DNA of 64,000 nt from Drosophila pseudoobscura (taxonomy: Eukaryota; Arthropoda; Insecta; Diptera; Drosophilidae): assembly GCF_009870125.1 (NCBI RefSeq), contig NC_046679.1, forward strand, positions 11,594,001 to 11,658,000. Direction: 5' to 3'. The position numbers and the translations under genes are program-made. Below are positions 62,336 through 64,000 of this stretch, piece by piece. The notes under the pieces were generated by a model. The model searched no databases. It was not told the origin of the DNA and saw nothing but the letters and a program-made list of their open reading frames with translations. The first letter of the stretch is position 1, and every line of letters starts with the position of its first letter.

Positions 62336-64000
62336 ATGCTATCTTCACACTTACTCATCTGCCTAATCTGGTGGTCGCACTTTGTATTTATTGTGCAAGG
62401 TGACGGCATGATTGAGGTTTTCAAATGGAAGCAGATGGACTTTTACAATCGCGGAGATGGTCGCCATAACGTTGAAGCTAATCAGGGCCACCAGGGCAGC
62501 AGCAGACCCGATAGGCCATACAATTCCGGTAGCTCAGATAACCCGAATGAATGGAAAAATGGAACTAATTTGTATTCTACTTTCCTTTACTAGCTCCGGT
62601 AGTGTTTCCAGGAAAGTACTCCCGTCTAAAACGTGAAAGTTTCACCTCCCGCGACACCCCCCTCGGCGTTAGTTCACGCATTGGGAGCAATGATAATGCT
62701 AATGCTCCGTACATCCCCTACAATAACGTACCGATGGGCGCCACACATTTCCGGGGACGCCTCTTCGTCACGATGCCCAGGCGGCGTGTCGGCATCCCGT
62801 CGACCTTGAACTACATCGACCTGTCGCGCGACGGCAGAGAGCGAAGCCCCAAGCTGCACGCCTATCCAAATTTCGCCCTGAACCAGTTTAATGAGAGTTC
62901 GCAGAATCTGGTCTCTGTCTATAGGACCACCGTAGATGACTGCCAGCGTTTATGGTTCATTGACACCGGAATGCTGGAGTATCCAAGTAAGTTGATCATC
63001 TCTCTGGCCCCCCTAATCGTTTGCATATCGTGTTTATCGCATCCCCTCCTGGAGTGCCTGGAGTGCCGTGCCCAATTACGTTTACGTTTCTCATTACACA
63101 TCCAACGTTTGTGTTGTGCCGAAAGCTCAATTATCGGTGCCATTTGCATTGAAATTGATTTATGAGACAAACACCCAACGGATAGGTGTAGTGTTATAGC
63201 CGATAGTAATTGTAGAAACGGTCGTCGTTCCCTTGCCTTACCTTGGGGATGCATTATAAATTCAAACATATTTATACCCAGTGCGGGTGTAATGTTCGTT
63301 CTGAATGAATTAACCATTTGGAATAGATAATTTGTCAGATATCAATGCAAAAATATAAATAGAAAGCGGATATCTTATGGTATCCATAGTAATGTCGATA
63401 ATTATTTTAGATAATTATTAACTTATTATACCTTACCTTATTATATCTTACTGGGAGAGAGCTAGCTGTGGAGAGAGTACAAACCGGATATGAAAATCTC
63501 ACGAATCTCGCGGGGCGCCCACCATTGCTTTAAGGAGTCGGCAACGCATCCTTCTGGCTGTTTATAGACTACACTGCACTCTGTGACTGCAAATAATTGC
63601 CTAGCCTTTTTATAAGATATCAATACAAACTTTTAATCGATGTACTTATTTTGGCTTCAGATAACCGCCAGCAAATCCGGCGTCCCAGCATTTGGATTGT
63701 CGACCTCAACACTGATCGGGTGATCAAACGCTTTGAGATTCCCGAAAGCCTTGTGGAGACTGGTCGGGGCTTGGCCAGTATCACCATCGATGTGCAACCC
63801 AACAAGTGTGGCGAGGCGTTTGCCTACATTCCGGATCTGGTGTACCGGCGCCTGTACGTGTACCATCTGTCGGACGATCGGATTTGGGCCTTCGAGCACA
63901 ACTACTTTAACTTTGATCCACTGGCCGGCGACCTGAACATTGGCGGCCAGTCGTTCCGATGGGACGATGGCATTTTCTCCACCACACTGGGGCCACGGCA
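62336..64000 (+). CDS. Yellow/MRJP-family secreted protein, 5' part
   Basis: Three exons are visible: about 62336-62528, 62594-62986 and 63661 to the window edge, giving about 308 residues of an incomplete protein. It starts with a signal peptide ([20 protein letters not shown]), then the yellow-family opening [17 protein letters not shown] and a Gly/Ser/Asn-rich insertion. The MRJP/yellow domain follows: [84 protein letters not shown] and [13 protein letters not shown]. Family knowledge: yellow proteins are secreted six-bladed propellers linked to cuticle pigmentation, some with dopachrome-conversion activity. Location next to the rosy region suggests one of the yellow-e, e2 or e3 genes, most likely yellow-e; I cannot separate them. 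A 674-bp intron precedes exon three. Confidence 0.9.

Overview
This is Drosophila chromosomal DNA. Every recognisable gene has a fly orthologue, introns are short (about 50-70 bp) with GT-AG ends, codons are GC-biased and intergenic DNA is AT-rich. The gene set (SELENBP1, Hsc70-2, snake, rosy/Xdh, a TraB-domain gene, CtBP, Memo, a yellow gene) matches what I recall of the D. melanogaster 87D-E 'rosy' neighbourhood. The xanthine dehydrogenase I assemble has 1343 residues, slightly longer than the melanogaster protein as I recall it. With the repeat types present, this suggests the obscura group (D. pseudoobscura or a close relative). That species call is inference.

Layout. 1-636 (+) is the 3' end of the selenium-binding-protein gene. 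1043-2303 and 2585-3913 (-) are two tandem TMEM135-like genes. 4001-6194 (-) is Hsc70-2. 7069-7397 (-) is a small lysine-rich protein (SMKR1-like). 7527-13488 holds three secreted trypsin-like proteases: a proline-rich one (-), snake (+, divergent from the first across about 260 bp) and a CLIP-domain one (-, tail-to-tail with snake). 15269-20522 (-) is rosy/Xdh and 21518-21976 (-) is COX20. 22-25.7 kb is repeat-rich: a 41-bp tandem array, about 212-bp direct repeats, an inverted pair of lysine-rich reading frames, a Cys-Gly-Pro sperm-protein-like fragment, a DINE-1-like element and a TATCGATA cluster.

25762-25977 (-) is a possible small membrane protein. 26388-29958 (+) is a TraB-domain gene. 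Its first exon can also splice, in the same phase, to a long exon ending in its own stop and poly(A) signal and encoding an unrelated lysine-rich coiled-coil protein. 31744-38371 (-) is CtBP, with short and long C-terminal forms; its largest intron holds an inverted pair of Helitron helicase scraps. 46824-49598 (+) is Memo, whose first intron contains an unrelated two-exon gene on the other strand. 50045-59809 (-) is a 15-exon gene for a 2,647-residue protein with Cys clusters and long homopolymer runs. 62336-64000 (+) is the start of a yellow-family gene that runs off the window.

The genes are independent eukaryotic transcription units, not a pathway cluster. The three adjacent proteases are a probable local family, with snake acting in the dorsal-ventral cascade. 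All exon joins were made by eye from splice consensus and frame, so expect errors of a base or two. Product names rest on remembered family sequences, not on database searches.
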